The translations under genes and the position numbers were made by a program. Shown one piece after another: positions 1-8,983 of a stretch of DNA of 64,000 bases. The DNA is from Pedobacter jejuensis. GTDB lineage: Bacteria > Bacteroidota > Bacteroidia > Sphingobacteriales > Sphingobacteriaceae. The notes under the pieces are model-generated. The model had not been told where the DNA came from. It made no database searches and saw nothing but the letters and a program-made list of their open reading frames with translations. The stretch spans positions 62,001 to 126,000 of the forward strand of contig NZ_RBEE01000001.1 in assembly GCF_003725795.1 (NCBI RefSeq). The letters are read 5' to 3'. The first letter of the stretch is position 1. Each line of letters begins with the position of its first letter.

Positions 1-1
1 G

Positions 2-1210
2 GTTCCTTTCACTTATATCACCAAAGGCAAATTAGATCCGGCAGTAGATTCAGCTGTATTTTCTTTACCGGCAGGAAGTTATTATGGGCCAGCATTATCT
101 GGTAATTCTTACAAAGTGATAAAAGTAGTTGCTACTCGTTTATCTCCAGATTCGGTTAAAGTGAGTCACATTTTAATAGACCCAGCTAAAGTTGGCGGTG
201 AAGATAAAGCTGTAAAATTAGCAGATTCGTTAAAAGGCTTAATCAATAAAGGTGGAAGTTTTGCAGAATTGGCAAAAACCTATAGTGTTGATGGTTCAAA
301 AGATCAAGGTGGTTCTATGCCTGCTTTTGCTCGTGGTGCTATGGTACCAGAATTTGAAAATGCAGCATTTGACGGAAGTGTTGGCGATTTGAAAACAGTT
401 AAGTCTCAGTTTGGTATTCACATTATGAAAATCGAAAAGCAAATCGGTTCATCAAAAGTGGCAAAACTAGCTTATGTAGAAAAATCATTGGCAGCAAGTA
501 GCAAAACTCAGGCATCTGCTTACAAAGCAGCAAGCAATTTCTTAAACGATGTTAAGGGAAATGATTTCGCCAAATTTGCTCAAACTAAAAACTTAAAAAC
601 GGCTGTTGCAGATAAAATTACCGCTACCCAAGGTTTTGCACCTGGTTTAGATAATCCACGTAAATTAATTCAGGATGCATATGCGGCTGATAAAGGTGAT
701 GTTCTTCCAGAAATTTACACCATGGGTGATGGATATGTAGTAGCACGTGTTACCGATATCAGACCAAAAGGTGCTTTACCTTTAGATGCTGTTAAAAAGG
801 AAATTCAACCGATGGTACTTAATGCTGCTAAAGCAAAATTACTAAAAGCTAAATTTGATGGCGCTGGCAAAGTTGGCTTAGCTCAAATCGCTGCTAAAGT
901 TGGTCGCTCAGTGCTTCCGGTTCAAAATATTGTTTTTGCTAACCCAATCATACCTGGTGTTGCACAAGAAAACAAATTGGTTGGTTCTGTATTCGGTTCT
1001 CAGCCAGGAAAAGTTTCTACACCTGTAGAAGGTGAGCGTGGTGTTTACGTATTTTCAGTTGATGGATTTTCTAATCCTGCTCCAATTGCAAATATGTTTA
1101 AACAAAAAGAAACCATGTTGTTGAGTTTAGGTCAGCGTTCTTTAGGTGCAGCTTTCCAAGCTTTACAAGATAATGCCAAGATAAAAGACAATCGCGTGAA
1201 ATTCTATTAA
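2..1210 (+). CDS. Peptidylprolyl isomerase, parvulin/PpiD-SurA type, 5' end outside the window
   Basis: The frame is open from the first bases, so only the C-terminal 402 residues are visible. A parvulin rotamase domain lies at about visible residues 50-146. It starts with VSHILI, has the FAELAKTYSVDGS segment and the GGSMPAF turn, and ends with FGIHIMKIE. These are hallmarks of periplasmic folding helpers that isomerise prolyl bonds in outer-membrane protein precursors. The remaining C-terminal part resembles the second half of PpiD-like proteins and ends in DNRVKFY, an ending I associate with the Bacteroidota version. The membrane anchor expected at the N terminus cannot be seen. A strong terminator follows the stop codon, so this is the end of a transcription unit. 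Family assignment is firm; the choice between PpiD and SurA is not. Confidence 0.9.
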   Translation, partial: VPFTYITKGKLDPAVDSAVFSLPAGSYYGPALSGNSYKVIKVVATRLSPDSVKVSHILIDPAKVGGEDKAVKLADSLKGLINKGGSFAELAKTYSVDGSKDQGGSMPAFARGAMVPEFENAAFDGSVGDLKTVKSQFGIHIMKIEKQIGSSKVAKLAYVEKSLAASSKTQASAYKAASNFLNDVKGNDFAKFAQTKNLKTAVADKITATQGFAPGLDNPRKLIQDAYAADKGDVLPEIYTMGDGYVVARVTDIRPKGALPLDAVKKEIQPMVLNAAKAKLLKAKFDGAGKVGLAQIAAKVGRSVLPVQNIVFANPIIPGVAQENKLVGSVFGSQPGKVSTPVEGERGVYVFSVDGFSNPAPIANMFKQKETMLLSLGQRSLGAAFQALQDNAKIKDNRVKFY

Positions 1211-1231
1211 TTAGAAATTGCGTAATTTTAC

Positions 1232-1266
1232 AACCGTTCTGATGTTCAATCAGAACGGTTTTTTTA
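1232..1266 (+). terminator. Rho-independent terminator after the PPIase gene
   Basis: A perfect 12-bp stem (1232-1243 with 1249-1260) closes a 5-nt loop and runs into a T tract at 1259-1266. It starts 22 nt after the PPIase stop codon and ends about 10 nt before the next start codon. Confidence 0.93.
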
Positions 1267-1276
1267 TTTAATCGCC

Positions 1277-1792
1277 ATGGAAATTCAGGAAAACTTCGTT
1301 AACAAGGTTGCCAATAGTGGTTTAATCACTTTAAATCTGGAAGATTATTATCATCCGGGTGAAAGGGTATTGTATGATATCAAGGATAATCTATTTCATG
1401 GTTTAATGCTTAGGGAAAAAGATTTCCGGGAGTTTATTAAAGGCCATGATTGGAGCCAATATGAAGGTAAAAATGTGGCTATTATTTGCTCGGCAGATGC
1501 GATTGTACCAACTTGGGCCTATATGCTTTTAGCCAATAAATTAAAGCCTTTTGCTAATGAGGTTGTTTTCGGTGGCTTAGATACGCTAGAAGCAGTGATG
1601 TTTGCAAAGGCACTGTCTAAAATAAACACTGAATCCTTTGCTAACGAACGTGTTGTTGTTAAGGGATGCGGAGATATTGAAGTTCCGGTAGCGGCCTATG
1701 TTGAAATTACCAATCTGCTTACGCCAGTTGTAAAAAGCATTATGTTTGGCGAGCCGTGTTCTACTGTTCCGGTTTATAAAAGAAAAGATTAA
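1277..1792 (+). CDS. DUF2480 family protein
   Basis: This 171-residue protein matches the DUF2480 family, small cytosolic proteins confined to Bacteroidota whose function is unknown. Visible family features are the LNLEDYYHPGER segment near residue 20, FHGLMLREKDFREF near residue 40, and the SADAIVPTWAYMLLA stretch in the middle. There is no signal peptide or membrane helix. It starts with ATG just after the upstream terminator and is followed on the same strand by DUF3108 and DUF3109 genes, so it may head a small operon. I cannot assign a biochemical role. Confidence 0.88.
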   Translation: MEIQENFVNKVANSGLITLNLEDYYHPGERVLYDIKDNLFHGLMLREKDFREFIKGHDWSQYEGKNVAIICSADAIVPTWAYMLLANKLKPFANEVVFGGLDTLEAVMFAKALSKINTESFANERVVVKGCGDIEVPVAAYVEITNLLTPVVKSIMFGEPCSTVPVYKRKD

Positions 1793-1882
1793 ATTTTGGT
1801 TTGCTTTTTGCATATCTTGTTGATAAGCTGCAAAGAACCTTATCATGTGGCTAAATAACACAACTGAAACACATTTAAGCAA

Positions 1883-2656
1883 ATGAAAAGGTTATTATTA
1901 ATCATCTCTTATACATTTTTTGCGCTATCTATATCCGCACAAGAGTTGCCTGTAAAAAAGGAAGCCGTGTTTCAGGATGGTGAAATACTAAAGTACAGAT
2001 TGAAGTATGGCTTTATTACTGCTGCCGAAGCTACTATTAAAGTCCAGAATTCTGATTTAAAATTTGATAATAAACCAACCTACAAATTAACGGTTGATGC
2101 ACAGACATCAGGTACGTTTGATGTGTTTTATAAAATCAGGGATCATTACGATTCATATATTGATAAAACGGATTTACTACCATACTTTTATCAGGAAAAC
2201 ATCCGGGAGGCAAGTTACCGAAGGCAGGATAAAGCCCGTTTTAACCAGGATAGTAAAAAAGTTGTATCCAACAGGGGAACTTTTTCTACACCAACTACGC
2301 AAACATTCGATTTGGTTTCTGCATATTATTTTGCCAGGAGTTTAGACATCTCAAAACTTAAAGTTGGGGATAAATTCAAATTAAACTATTTTTTGGGGGA
2401 TGAAATATCTGCTCTTGAAATTGAATATGTAGGTAAGGAAACTGTTAAAAATAAGCTTGGTAATATTCGTTGCTTAAAATTTAGTCCTTCAATTAAGCCT
2501 GGAAGGATTTTTAAGAAGGATAGCCGCTTATATCTTTGGGTTACAGATGATGGAAATCGCGTTCCGGTAAAAGCGCAAGTAGAAATATTGGTTGGTGCAG
2601 TAACTATGGAACTGACATCGGCAGCAGGTTTAAAATACGCTTTAGCAAAAGACTAA
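1883..2656 (+). CDS. DUF3108 domain-containing exported protein
   Basis: This 257-residue protein starts with a cleavable-looking signal peptide (hydrophobic residues 4-18, then SAQ), so it is probably periplasmic or attached to the envelope. The body matches DUF3108, a beta-rich domain found in many Bacteroidota and Proteobacteria without a known role. Recognisable parts are FQDGEILKYRLKYGF near residue 30, the GTFDVFYKIRDHYDSYID segment in the middle, and the C-terminal RLYLWVTDDGNRVPVKAQVE strand pair. Its stop codon overlaps the next start by one base (TAATG), so the two genes are probably translationally coupled. Function is not predictable from sequence. Confidence 0.85.
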   Translation: MKRLLLIISYTFFALSISAQELPVKKEAVFQDGEILKYRLKYGFITAAEATIKVQNSDLKFDNKPTYKLTVDAQTSGTFDVFYKIRDHYDSYIDKTDLLPYFYQENIREASYRRQDKARFNQDSKKVVSNRGTFSTPTTQTFDLVSAYYFARSLDISKLKVGDKFKLNYFLGDEISALEIEYVGKETVKNKLGNIRCLKFSPSIKPGRIFKKDSRLYLWVTDDGNRVPVKAQVEILVGAVTMELTSAAGLKYALAKD

Positions 2657-3222
2657 TGATGATAGAAGTAGAACAGGTGCTGGTGCACGAAGATGTTTTG
2701 AAAGAGAACTTTGTATGTAATTTAAGTAAGTGCAAAGGAATCTGTTGCGTTGAAGGGGATTCAGGTGCACCATTAGATAATGATGAAAAGGCAATTCTGG
2801 AAGAGGTTTATCCGAAGATTAAACATCTTCTAAATGAAAAAGGCATTAAGGCAATTGAGGAGCAAGGTGTTTATGTTGTTGATGAAGATGGCGATTTAAC
2901 GACACCATGTGTAGATGGAAATAAAGAGTGCGCTTATGTACTTTTTGAAGGTGGCATTACGAAATGTGCTATAGAAAAAGCTTATGAACAAGGGATTGTA
3001 GATTGGCAGAAACCAATTTCTTGTCATTTATATCCAATTAGAGTTACCAAATATCCAGAATTTGAAGTACTAAATTACGATAGGTGGCACATTTGTCATG
3101 ATGCATGTACTTTTGGACGAGAATTAAAAGTACCTGTTTATAGTTTTTTAAAAGGTCCACTTATTCGAAAATACGGTGAGGTCTGGTATAAAGAGTTGGA
3201 AGAATCCGTAGCTGCAATGTAG
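2656..3222 (+). CDS. DUF3109 family cysteine-rich protein
   Basis: This 188-residue cytosolic protein belongs to DUF3109, related to the YkgJ-type zinc or iron-sulfur cluster proteins. Cysteines are conserved along the chain: CNLSKCKGICC near residue 22, then TPC, ECAY, KCAIE, ISCHLYPIRV and CHDAC. The pattern strongly suggests a bound metal or cluster, but no reaction has been established for the family as far as I know. ATG at 2656 shares one base with the stop of the DUF3108 gene; a second ATG follows immediately at 2659. After this gene the strand stays empty for about 800 bases. Confidence 0.87.
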   Translation: MMIEVEQVLVHEDVLKENFVCNLSKCKGICCVEGDSGAPLDNDEKAILEEVYPKIKHLLNEKGIKAIEEQGVYVVDEDGDLTTPCVDGNKECAYVLFEGGITKCAIEKAYEQGIVDWQKPISCHLYPIRVTKYPEFEVLNYDRWHICHDACTFGRELKVPVYSFLKGPLIRKYGEVWYKELEESVAAM

Positions 3223-3356
3223 CTCTAATCTAAAATATTCAGCACGCCTTTAAAGGCCCTTAACAGCGACGCGTCTGCGCTTCATCTGCGCTTGATCTAC
3301 GCTTCATCTATCCATAGGGATTGATGGATGAGAAAACGTTAAAGCTTATGCATTAA

Positions 3357-3381
3357 GATTCCCGCATACGCGAGAATGACG
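3357..3381. repeat. REP-like palindrome (GATTCCCGC...GAATGACG type)
   Basis: The sequence GATTCCCGCATACGCGAGAA followed by TGACG forms an imperfect dyad around ATACG. It resembles a palindromic intergenic repeat type found in many bacterial genomes. Only one copy is visible here. Confidence 0.55.
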
Positions 3382-3753
3382 ACTTTGGTATGGGAACCCG
3401 CTTCTACAAGCATAACAGATTTGAACGACTGGCTCTGCACCTTACTGTGCGGCATAGGAACTGATAGAAGGATGGCACATTGAAACTTTTGTAGTGTCAC
3501 TAATATGTTTCTGAACAAGGCATCGTGTCCTGCCCGATTTTTCATCGGGTGCTTGCGATGCAGCAATAGAAGTTTCGGCGAGGATAGCCGACATCAGTTC
3601 CAATCCTTTCAGTTATGCCTGTTGTTAAAGCCTTAAAGGCGGACATGCTTTCGCTACCCTCAGTTTTGATTCTTTTAGATATCAAGAAAAAAAGAAGGAG
3701 CTTCGCGGCGGAGGTGAGCAGAGGCAAGCCTGAGCTGAGGACTTAATTAAACA

Positions 3754-3792
3754 GATTGCCACGGTTGGTGAAAAACCAACCTCGCAATGACG
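3754..3792. repeat. Dispersed palindrome, GATTGCCACGG...CTCGCAATGACG family
   Basis: The outer arms GATTGCCACGG and CCTCGCAATGACG are shared with the copies at 31072-31112 and 31220-31260. Here the centre is a second, perfect inverted repeat (TTGGT, GAAAA, ACCAA), whereas the other two copies have CTCGCTCATGCCAAAG. Conserved ends with a variable middle are typical of REP-like elements. Confidence 0.7.
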
Positions 3793-3973
3793 AATTAGGG
3801 ATTAGACCAGTTTCTGTGCCCTGCTATCTTTTCCATTCAAGGGGGAAGGAGCCCAAAGGGCGGATGGGTGGTGGCACTCTGCTATCCATAGGAATTAGGT
3901 TATTCAACCCACTTAAAAATTTAAATAATTAATAAGCATAGACTTAAATTGTTTATTTGTAATAACTATCTTA

Positions 3974-4003
3974 TTTTAGCGGATTGAAAATCATTTATCT
4001 TTG
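3974..4003 (+). promoter_or_regulatory. Bacteroidota-type promoter of the rfbBCDA operon
   Basis: A TATCTTTG box at 3996-4003 fits the TAnnTTTG -7 consensus. An upstream TTTA at 3974-3977 sits at about the -33 spacing (18-nt gap). The start codon follows 16 nt after the box. Confidence 0.6.
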
Positions 4004-4019
4004 ATTATAAATCTATAAA

Positions 4020-5072
4020 GTGAAAAAAATCCTAATCACCGGTGGTGCCGGCTTCATTGGCTCTCATGTAGTACGCCGTTTTGTAACAAACTATCCTCAA
4101 TACGAAATTGTAAATCTTGATAAGTTAACCTATGCAGGCAACCTTGCAAATTTAACGGATATCGAAAATAAACCAAATTACAGATTTGTTAAGGAGGATA
4201 TCACAGATGCTACTGCTATGTTTGAATTGTTCAAAGCAGAAAACTTTGATGCCGTAATTCATTTAGCAGCAGAAAGCCATGTGGATAGATCTATTTTCGA
4301 TCCAACAGCGTTTGTGATTACAAACGTAATTGGTACGGTAAATTTATTAAATGCCGCCCGCGAATTTTGGAAAGGCGACTATGATAAAAAACGTTTCTAC
4401 CATGTAAGTACCGATGAAGTTTATGGAGCTTTAGGTGAGGAAGGCATGTTTACCGAAACTACTGCTTACGATCCACACAGTCCGTATTCTGCTTCAAAGG
4501 CCAGCTCTGATCATTTTGTTCGGGCTTATCATGATACGTACGGAATGGATTGTGTAATTTCAAATTGCTCAAACAATTATGGTTCGCATCATTTCCCGGA
4601 GAAATTAATTCCCCTTGCTATAAACAATATAAAAAATAATAAGCCTGTTCCGGTTTATGGAAAAGGTGAAAATGTTCGCGATTGGTTATGGGTTGAAGAC
4701 CATGCCCGTGCGATAGACGTAATTTTTCACAATTCTAAAACCGGCGACACTTATAATATTGGTGGACATAATGAGTGGAAAAATATCGATTTGATAAATC
4801 TTCTGTGCAACATCATGGATCAAAAATTAGGTCGCGAAGCCGGGGAATCTGCTAAACTCATCACTTACGTAACGGATAGAGCAGGACATGATTTGCGTTA
4901 TGCAATTGATTCGAGTAAGTTACAAAATCAATTGGATTGGGTACCGAGTTTACAATTTGAAGAGGGCTTGGCTAAAACGGTTGACTGGTATCTTCAAAAT
5001 GAAGACTGGTTGAACAATGTTACTTCAGGCAATTACCAATCTTATTACAATCAACAATACAATAATAAATAA
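4020..5072 (+). CDS. rfbB: dTDP-glucose 4,6-dehydratase
   Basis: RfbB (RmlB) converts dTDP-glucose to dTDP-4-keto-6-deoxyglucose, step two of dTDP-L-rhamnose synthesis. The 350-residue protein has the NAD-binding motif GGAGFIGSH at residues 8-16. The catalytic set is complete: STDE at 130-133, with Asp132-Glu133, and YSASK at 156-160. Length is normal for the family. The start is GTG at 4020; it gives the canonical KKILITGGAGFIGSH opening, and no upstream ATG is available. It is the first gene of a tight operon whose order, B-C-D-A, differs from the enteric B-D-A-C order. It shares one base with rfbC. Confidence 0.96.
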   Translation: MKKILITGGAGFIGSHVVRRFVTNYPQYEIVNLDKLTYAGNLANLTDIENKPNYRFVKEDITDATAMFELFKAENFDAVIHLAAESHVDRSIFDPTAFVITNVIGTVNLLNAAREFWKGDYDKKRFYHVSTDEVYGALGEEGMFTETTAYDPHSPYSASKASSDHFVRAYHDTYGMDCVISNCSNNYGSHHFPEKLIPLAINNIKNNKPVPVYGKGENVRDWLWVEDHARAIDVIFHNSKTGDTYNIGGHNEWKNIDLINLLCNIMDQKLGREAGESAKLITYVTDRAGHDLRYAIDSSKLQNQLDWVPSLQFEEGLAKTVDWYLQNEDWLNNVTSGNYQSYYNQQYNNK

Positions 5073-5614
5073 TGGATATTCAGGAAACAGGCCTAAAGGA
5101 TTGCGTTATTATTAAACCAAGAGTTTTTGAAGACTCAAGGGGATATTTCTTCGAAAGCTTTAATAAAAAAACTTTTGAAGATAAAACTGGTTTATCTGGC
5201 AATTTCGTTCAGGACAACCAATCTTTTTCATCTTATGGCGTAATCAGAGGTTTACATGCTCAATCTGGAGAATTTGCCCAGGCTAAATTGGTGCGTGTAT
5301 TAAAAGGCGAAGTATTGGATGTTGCAGTTGATATCCGTCCTGGTTCTCCAACGTATGGTAAGCACATTTCAGTTAAATTGAGTGCAGAAAATAGGTTACA
5401 GTTATATGTTCCAAGAGGTTTTTTACATGGGTTTTCTGTTTTAAGTGAAACTGCCGAGTTTTTTTACAAATGTGATAACTTCTATGAGAAATCAGCCGAG
5501 GTTGGTGTCATGTATAATGATGCCGATTTAGGTGTCGACTGGATGATCCCTGCTTCAAAGGCTGCGATATCAGATAAAGATTTAGTATTAAACACATTCG
5601 CATCGCTTAAATAA
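5072..5614 (+). CDS. rfbC: dTDP-4-dehydrorhamnose 3,5-epimerase
   Basis: RfbC (RmlC) epimerises C3 and C5 of the 4-keto-6-deoxy sugar, step three to dTDP-L-rhamnose. The 180 residues form the expected single cupin: the N-terminal DCVIIKPRVFEDSRGYFFE, then NQSFSSYGVIRGLHAQ with the catalytic His, KLVRVLKGEVLDVAVDIR, and RGFLHGFSV. The residue after the catalytic RGLH is Ala, where Tyr or Phe is common; this is a minor variation. ATG at 5072 overlaps the rfbB stop by one base, and rfbD follows after one base, so translation is probably coupled. Confidence 0.95.
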   Translation: MDIQETGLKDCVIIKPRVFEDSRGYFFESFNKKTFEDKTGLSGNFVQDNQSFSSYGVIRGLHAQSGEFAQAKLVRVLKGEVLDVAVDIRPGSPTYGKHISVKLSAENRLQLYVPRGFLHGFSVLSETAEFFYKCDNFYEKSAEVGVMYNDADLGVDWMIPASKAAISDKDLVLNTFASLK

Positions 5615-5615
5615 T

Positions 5616-6476
5616 ATGAGCAAAATTTTAATAATCGGTGCTGGCGGTCAGTTGGGGCAATGCCTAAAAACAGTAGCAGAGCGAAGGGGTATTTCAGATA
5701 TCGTTTTTCCAACAGAAAATGAGGGGAATATCTTAGAAGCAGAGTTGCTGAATGCGTTGCTAGAAAGAGAAAAGCCAGCCTATGTCATTAATTGCGCTGC
5801 TTATACTGCCGTAGATAAAGCTGAAGATGAGGTAGAATTATCAAAAGCTGTGAATGAAACAGGAGCAGGCTATCTTGCTTCAGCTTGTAAAGCTAATCAA
5901 GCGATATTGGTTCATGTTTCTACTGATTTCGTTTTTGAAGGTAAGGAAGTGAAATTGCTAAATGAAGATGATGTAGCAAAGCCGATTAATGTTTATGGTG
6001 TTACAAAGTTGGGTGGTGAACAAGCGGTTGCATCTATTTTAGATGAACATTTTATTTTACGTACCAGTTGGTTGTACTCTGAGTATGCGAATAATTTTGT
6101 TAAAACCATGTTGAAGCTTGGCGCTGAACGTGATGAACTGGGTATCATTGCAGATCAGGTAGGTACGCCTACTTATGCGATTGATTTGGCAAATGCTATT
6201 TTTGATATTATTGCATCAGGCAAAAAAAGTTATGGTGTTTATCATTATAGTAATGAAGGGGTGACATCGTGGTATGATTTCGCTAAAGCTATATTTGATA
6301 TCAGCGAAACAGCGGTAAAGGTAAATCCAATTCCGGGTTCAGCTTATCCAACAAAAGCTCAAAGGCCAGCATTTTCGGTGATGGATAAATCAAAAATTAA
6401 AAATGAATTCAATCTAGACATCCCCTACTGGAGAACTAGTTTGGTTGCATGCATATCAAAAATTAACAATAAATAA
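5616..6476 (+). CDS. rfbD: dTDP-4-dehydrorhamnose reductase
   Basis: RfbD (RmlD) reduces the 4-keto group to give dTDP-L-rhamnose, the last step. The 286-residue SDR protein has the nucleotide-binding GAGGQLGQ at residues 8-15, the NCAAYTAVDKAEDE segment typical of RmlD, STDFVFEG, and the catalytic NVYGVTK (Tyr-x3-Lys). The C-terminal RPAFSVMDKSKI stretch is also diagnostic. It sits one base after rfbC. The 69-nt gap to rfbA shows no clear terminator, so all four genes probably form one transcript. Confidence 0.95.
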   Translation: MSKILIIGAGGQLGQCLKTVAERRGISDIVFPTENEGNILEAELLNALLEREKPAYVINCAAYTAVDKAEDEVELSKAVNETGAGYLASACKANQAILVHVSTDFVFEGKEVKLLNEDDVAKPINVYGVTKLGGEQAVASILDEHFILRTSWLYSEYANNFVKTMLKLGAERDELGIIADQVGTPTYAIDLANAIFDIIASGKKSYGVYHYSNEGVTSWYDFAKAIFDISETAVKVNPIPGSAYPTKAQRPAFSVMDKSKIKNEFNLDIPYWRTSLVACISKINNK

Positions 6477-6545
6477 TCTATTAAAACATATTGATGATGG
6501 AAACCGGCTCATGTCTGGAATCCAATATCTAAAATCTGAAATCTA

Positions 6546-7406
6546 ATGAAAGGTATAATTTTAGCTGGTGGCAGCGGAACCCGTTTACATCCATTAACAT
6601 TAGCTTGTAGTAAGCAGATGATGCCGGTTTACGATAAACCAATGATTTATTACCCGCTTTCTACCTTAATGCTTGCCGGGATTAAAGAAATATTAATTAT
6701 TTCTACTCCGCATGATTTACCAAATTTCGAGAAGTTATTGGGTGATGGAACTTCATTGGGTTGTAAATTTAGTTATGCGGTACAGGCCGAACCAAATGGG
6801 TTAGCTCAGGCTTTCGTTATCGGTGAAGAATTCATTGGAAAAGACAAAGTAGCTTTGGTTTTAGGTGATAATATCTTCCATGGTGATGGAATGGCAAAAT
6901 TATTACAAGCCAGTTCAAACCCTGAAGGTGGTGTTGTTTTTGCTTACCAGGTTTCGGACCCTGAGCGTTATGGTGTGGTAGAATTTGATGCCAACAAGAA
7001 AGCGATTTCAATCGAAGAAAAGCCTGAACAACCAAAATCAGACTATGCTGTGCCGGGTTTATATTTTTATGATAATGAGGTTGTTGAAATTGCTAAAAAT
7101 ATTAAGCCATCTCCACGTGGCGAATATGAAATTACCGATATCAATAAGGTTTACTTAGAAAGAGGAACGTTAAAGGTTGGCGTTTTAAGTCGCGGAACCG
7201 CTTGGTTAGACACGGGTACATTTACTTCATTAATGCAGGCAGGTCAGTTTGTGCAAATTATTGAAGAGCGCCAGGGATTAAAAATTGGTTGTATTGAAGA
7301 GATTGCTTACCGCATGGGCTTTATCAATGCAGAACAATTGAAAGCAATCGCTACGCCATTGGTAAAAAGTGGTTATGGAAGTTATCTGCTGAAACAAATA
7401 AAATAA
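6546..7406 (+). CDS. rfbA: Glucose-1-phosphate thymidylyltransferase
   Basis: RfbA (RmlA) makes dTDP-glucose from glucose-1-phosphate and dTTP, the first and feedback-regulated step. The 286-residue protein opens with [17 protein letters not shown], the nucleotidyltransferase signature, followed by [18 protein letters not shown]. Further family landmarks are [24 protein letters not shown], the GLYFYDN strand and GTAWLDTGT near residue 220. Length and motifs are normal. It is last in the operon although it acts first in the pathway. Downstream lies a 1.6-kb spacer dominated by a tandem repeat. Confidence 0.96.
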   Translation: MKGIILAGGSGTRLHPLTLACSKQMMPVYDKPMIYYPLSTLMLAGIKEILIISTPHDLPNFEKLLGDGTSLGCKFSYAVQAEPNGLAQAFVIGEEFIGKDKVALVLGDNIFHGDGMAKLLQASSNPEGGVVFAYQVSDPERYGVVEFDANKKAISIEEKPEQPKSDYAVPGLYFYDNEVVEIAKNIKPSPRGEYEITDINKVYLERGTLKVGVLSRGTAWLDTGTFTSLMQAGQFVQIIEERQGLKIGCIEEIAYRMGFINAEQLKAIATPLVKSGYGSYLLKQIK

Positions 7407-7529
7407 TAGTTAGCCATATTGCCCTAATCGCATTGACATTTATCGGGCTATTTATACCGTAATTGATAAGTTGGTTTTACTATTAGGACATTATAGAAAG
7501 TGAATAATAATTTAATGCCTTCGTGGATT

Positions 7530-8683
7530 TATTTTAAACCATTAAGGCAATAAGGAATAGTTGTTCACGATCGCTTATTTAGGGCAATAAGTAAAAGGTA
7601 TCTTAATGCCTTATTATTTAGGTTTGATTCTAATCATTAAAGTTTTAATTTAAACAATTAAGGCATTAAGAAATAGTTGTTCCAAGATTTATATTCAACC
7701 ATTAAGGCAATAAGTAAAAAGTATCTTAATGTCTAGTGTTTTCAAGATTGTTCCAAAATTTATATTTAACCATTAAGGCAATAAGTAAAAAGTATCTTAA
7801 TGTCTAGTGTTTTCAAGATTGTTCCAAAATTTATATTTAACCATTAAGGCAATAAGTAAAAAGTATCTTAGTGCATAATGTTTTTCAAAATTGTTCCAAG
7901 ATTTATATTTAACCATTAAGGCAATAAGTAAAAAGTATCTTAATGTCTAGTGTTTTCAAGATTGTTCCAAAATTTATATTAACTATTAAGGCAATAAGTT
8001 AAATGCATCTTAATGCCTTGATGTTTTGATGATTGTTCCAAGATTTATATTTAACCATTAAGGCGATAAGTAAAAAGTATCATAATGCCTTGATGTTTTT
8101 CAAGATTGTTCCAAGATTTATATTTAACCATTAAGGCGATAAGTAAAAAGTATCATAATGCCTTGATGTTTTTCAAGATTGTTCCAAGATTTATATTTAA
8201 CCATTAAGGTAATAAGTATCTTAATGCCTTGATGTTTTTCAAGATTGTTCCAAGATTTATATTTAACCACTAAGACAATAAGTAAAAAGTATCTTAATGC
8301 CTTGATGTTTTTCAAGATTGTTCCAAGATTTATATTAACTATTAAGGCAATAAGTTAAATGCATCTTAATGCCTTGATGTTTTCATGATTGTTCCAAGAT
8401 TTATATTAACTATTAAGGCAATAAGTTAAATGCATCTTAATGCCTTGATGTTTTCATGATTGTTCCAAGATTTATATTTAACCATTAAGGCGATAAGTAA
8501 AAAGTATCATAATGCCTTGATGTTTTTCAAAATTGTTCCAGGATTTATATTTAACCATTAAGGCAATAAGTTAAATGCATCTTAATGCCTTAATGTTTTC
8601 ATGATTATTCCATGATTTATATTTAACCATTAAGGCAATAAATAAAAAGTATCTTAATGCCTTAATGTTTTTCAAAATTGATT
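7530..8683. repeat. Tandem array of about fourteen ~72-bp units
   Basis: The marker GTTCCA begins at 7679, 7750, 7821, 7893, 7964, 8035, 8108, 8181, 8247, 8320, 8391, 8462 and 8535, with a degenerate unit near 8607. Spacing is 71-73 bp with one 66-bp unit. Decayed units extend left to about 7530. Each unit contains CATTAAGG, an A-rich stretch, then CTTAATG, so every unit can form a 7-bp stem around an 18-nt loop. Units fall into sub-types that alternate (AGTAAAAAGTAT versus AGTTAAATGCAT centres), which points to unequal crossing-over. There are no unique spacers as in CRISPR and no open frame, because the period is not a multiple of three. Confidence 0.93.
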
Positions 8684-8734
8684 TTAGTTACCCAATGTTT
8701 TATAATATTTTGTATCTAGTAACCTGAATTCGAT

Positions 8735-8885
8735 TCTTAAATTTAAATTTTGCTGTTTTATTGCCGTTTTGCTTATACGGCACGTCTTGCTGAATTTATT
8801 GCAGCATCTTTCCTGGAAATAAGACCCTGAAATAAATTCAGGGTGACGTTAAAAAAAAGCAGCTTATTAATAACGTGAAGGAAAA
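8735..8885 (+). repeat. Composite palindromic repeat A, copy 1
   Basis: This copy carries TTGCTGTTTTATTGCCG, then GCTGAATTTATTGCAGC, TCTTTCCTG, AAATAAGA, the hairpin CCCTGAAATAAATTCAGGG and TGACGTTAA. The same string recurs at 10330-11530 and, inverted, at 38.4-38.9 kb. The two hairpin halves are also inverted relative to each other, like a BIME. Confidence 0.85.
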
Positions 8886-8983
8886 TTTATAATCAAACTC
8901 AGGTTAATTGGTTATTGATTTGATTATATAGGTATTAAATTTGATTATTAAAATTTAGAATAACCATTTTTTATATAAAGGTA

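Larger units (their letters stand above)
3223..4019. other. Gene-free spacer with palindromic repeats and higher GC patches
   Basis: No convincing gene lies in these 797 bases. The stretch at about 3500-3860 is visibly richer in G and C than the flanking genes. It holds a perfect hairpin at 3533-3549 (CCCGAT, loop TTTTC, ATCGGG) and two REP-like palindromes at 3357-3381 and 3754-3792. Minus-strand open frames in 3339-3727 lack a start context and look like translations of repeat DNA. The last 60 bases carry the promoter of rfbB. Confidence 0.7.

Noticed and set aside
3339-3727. Two overlapping minus-strand frames in the spacer before rfbB
   Set aside because: They cover REP-like palindromes and hairpins, resemble no protein family and lack a start context.
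8124-8315. Minus-strand 63-codon open frame with internal peptide repeats
   Set aside because: It is a translation of the tandem array. The period (71-73 bp) shifts the frame between units, so a protein cannot be maintained.
7530-8683. CRISPR array
   Set aside because: Units are ~72 bp and contiguous, with no short repeat plus unique spacers and no cas genes nearby.
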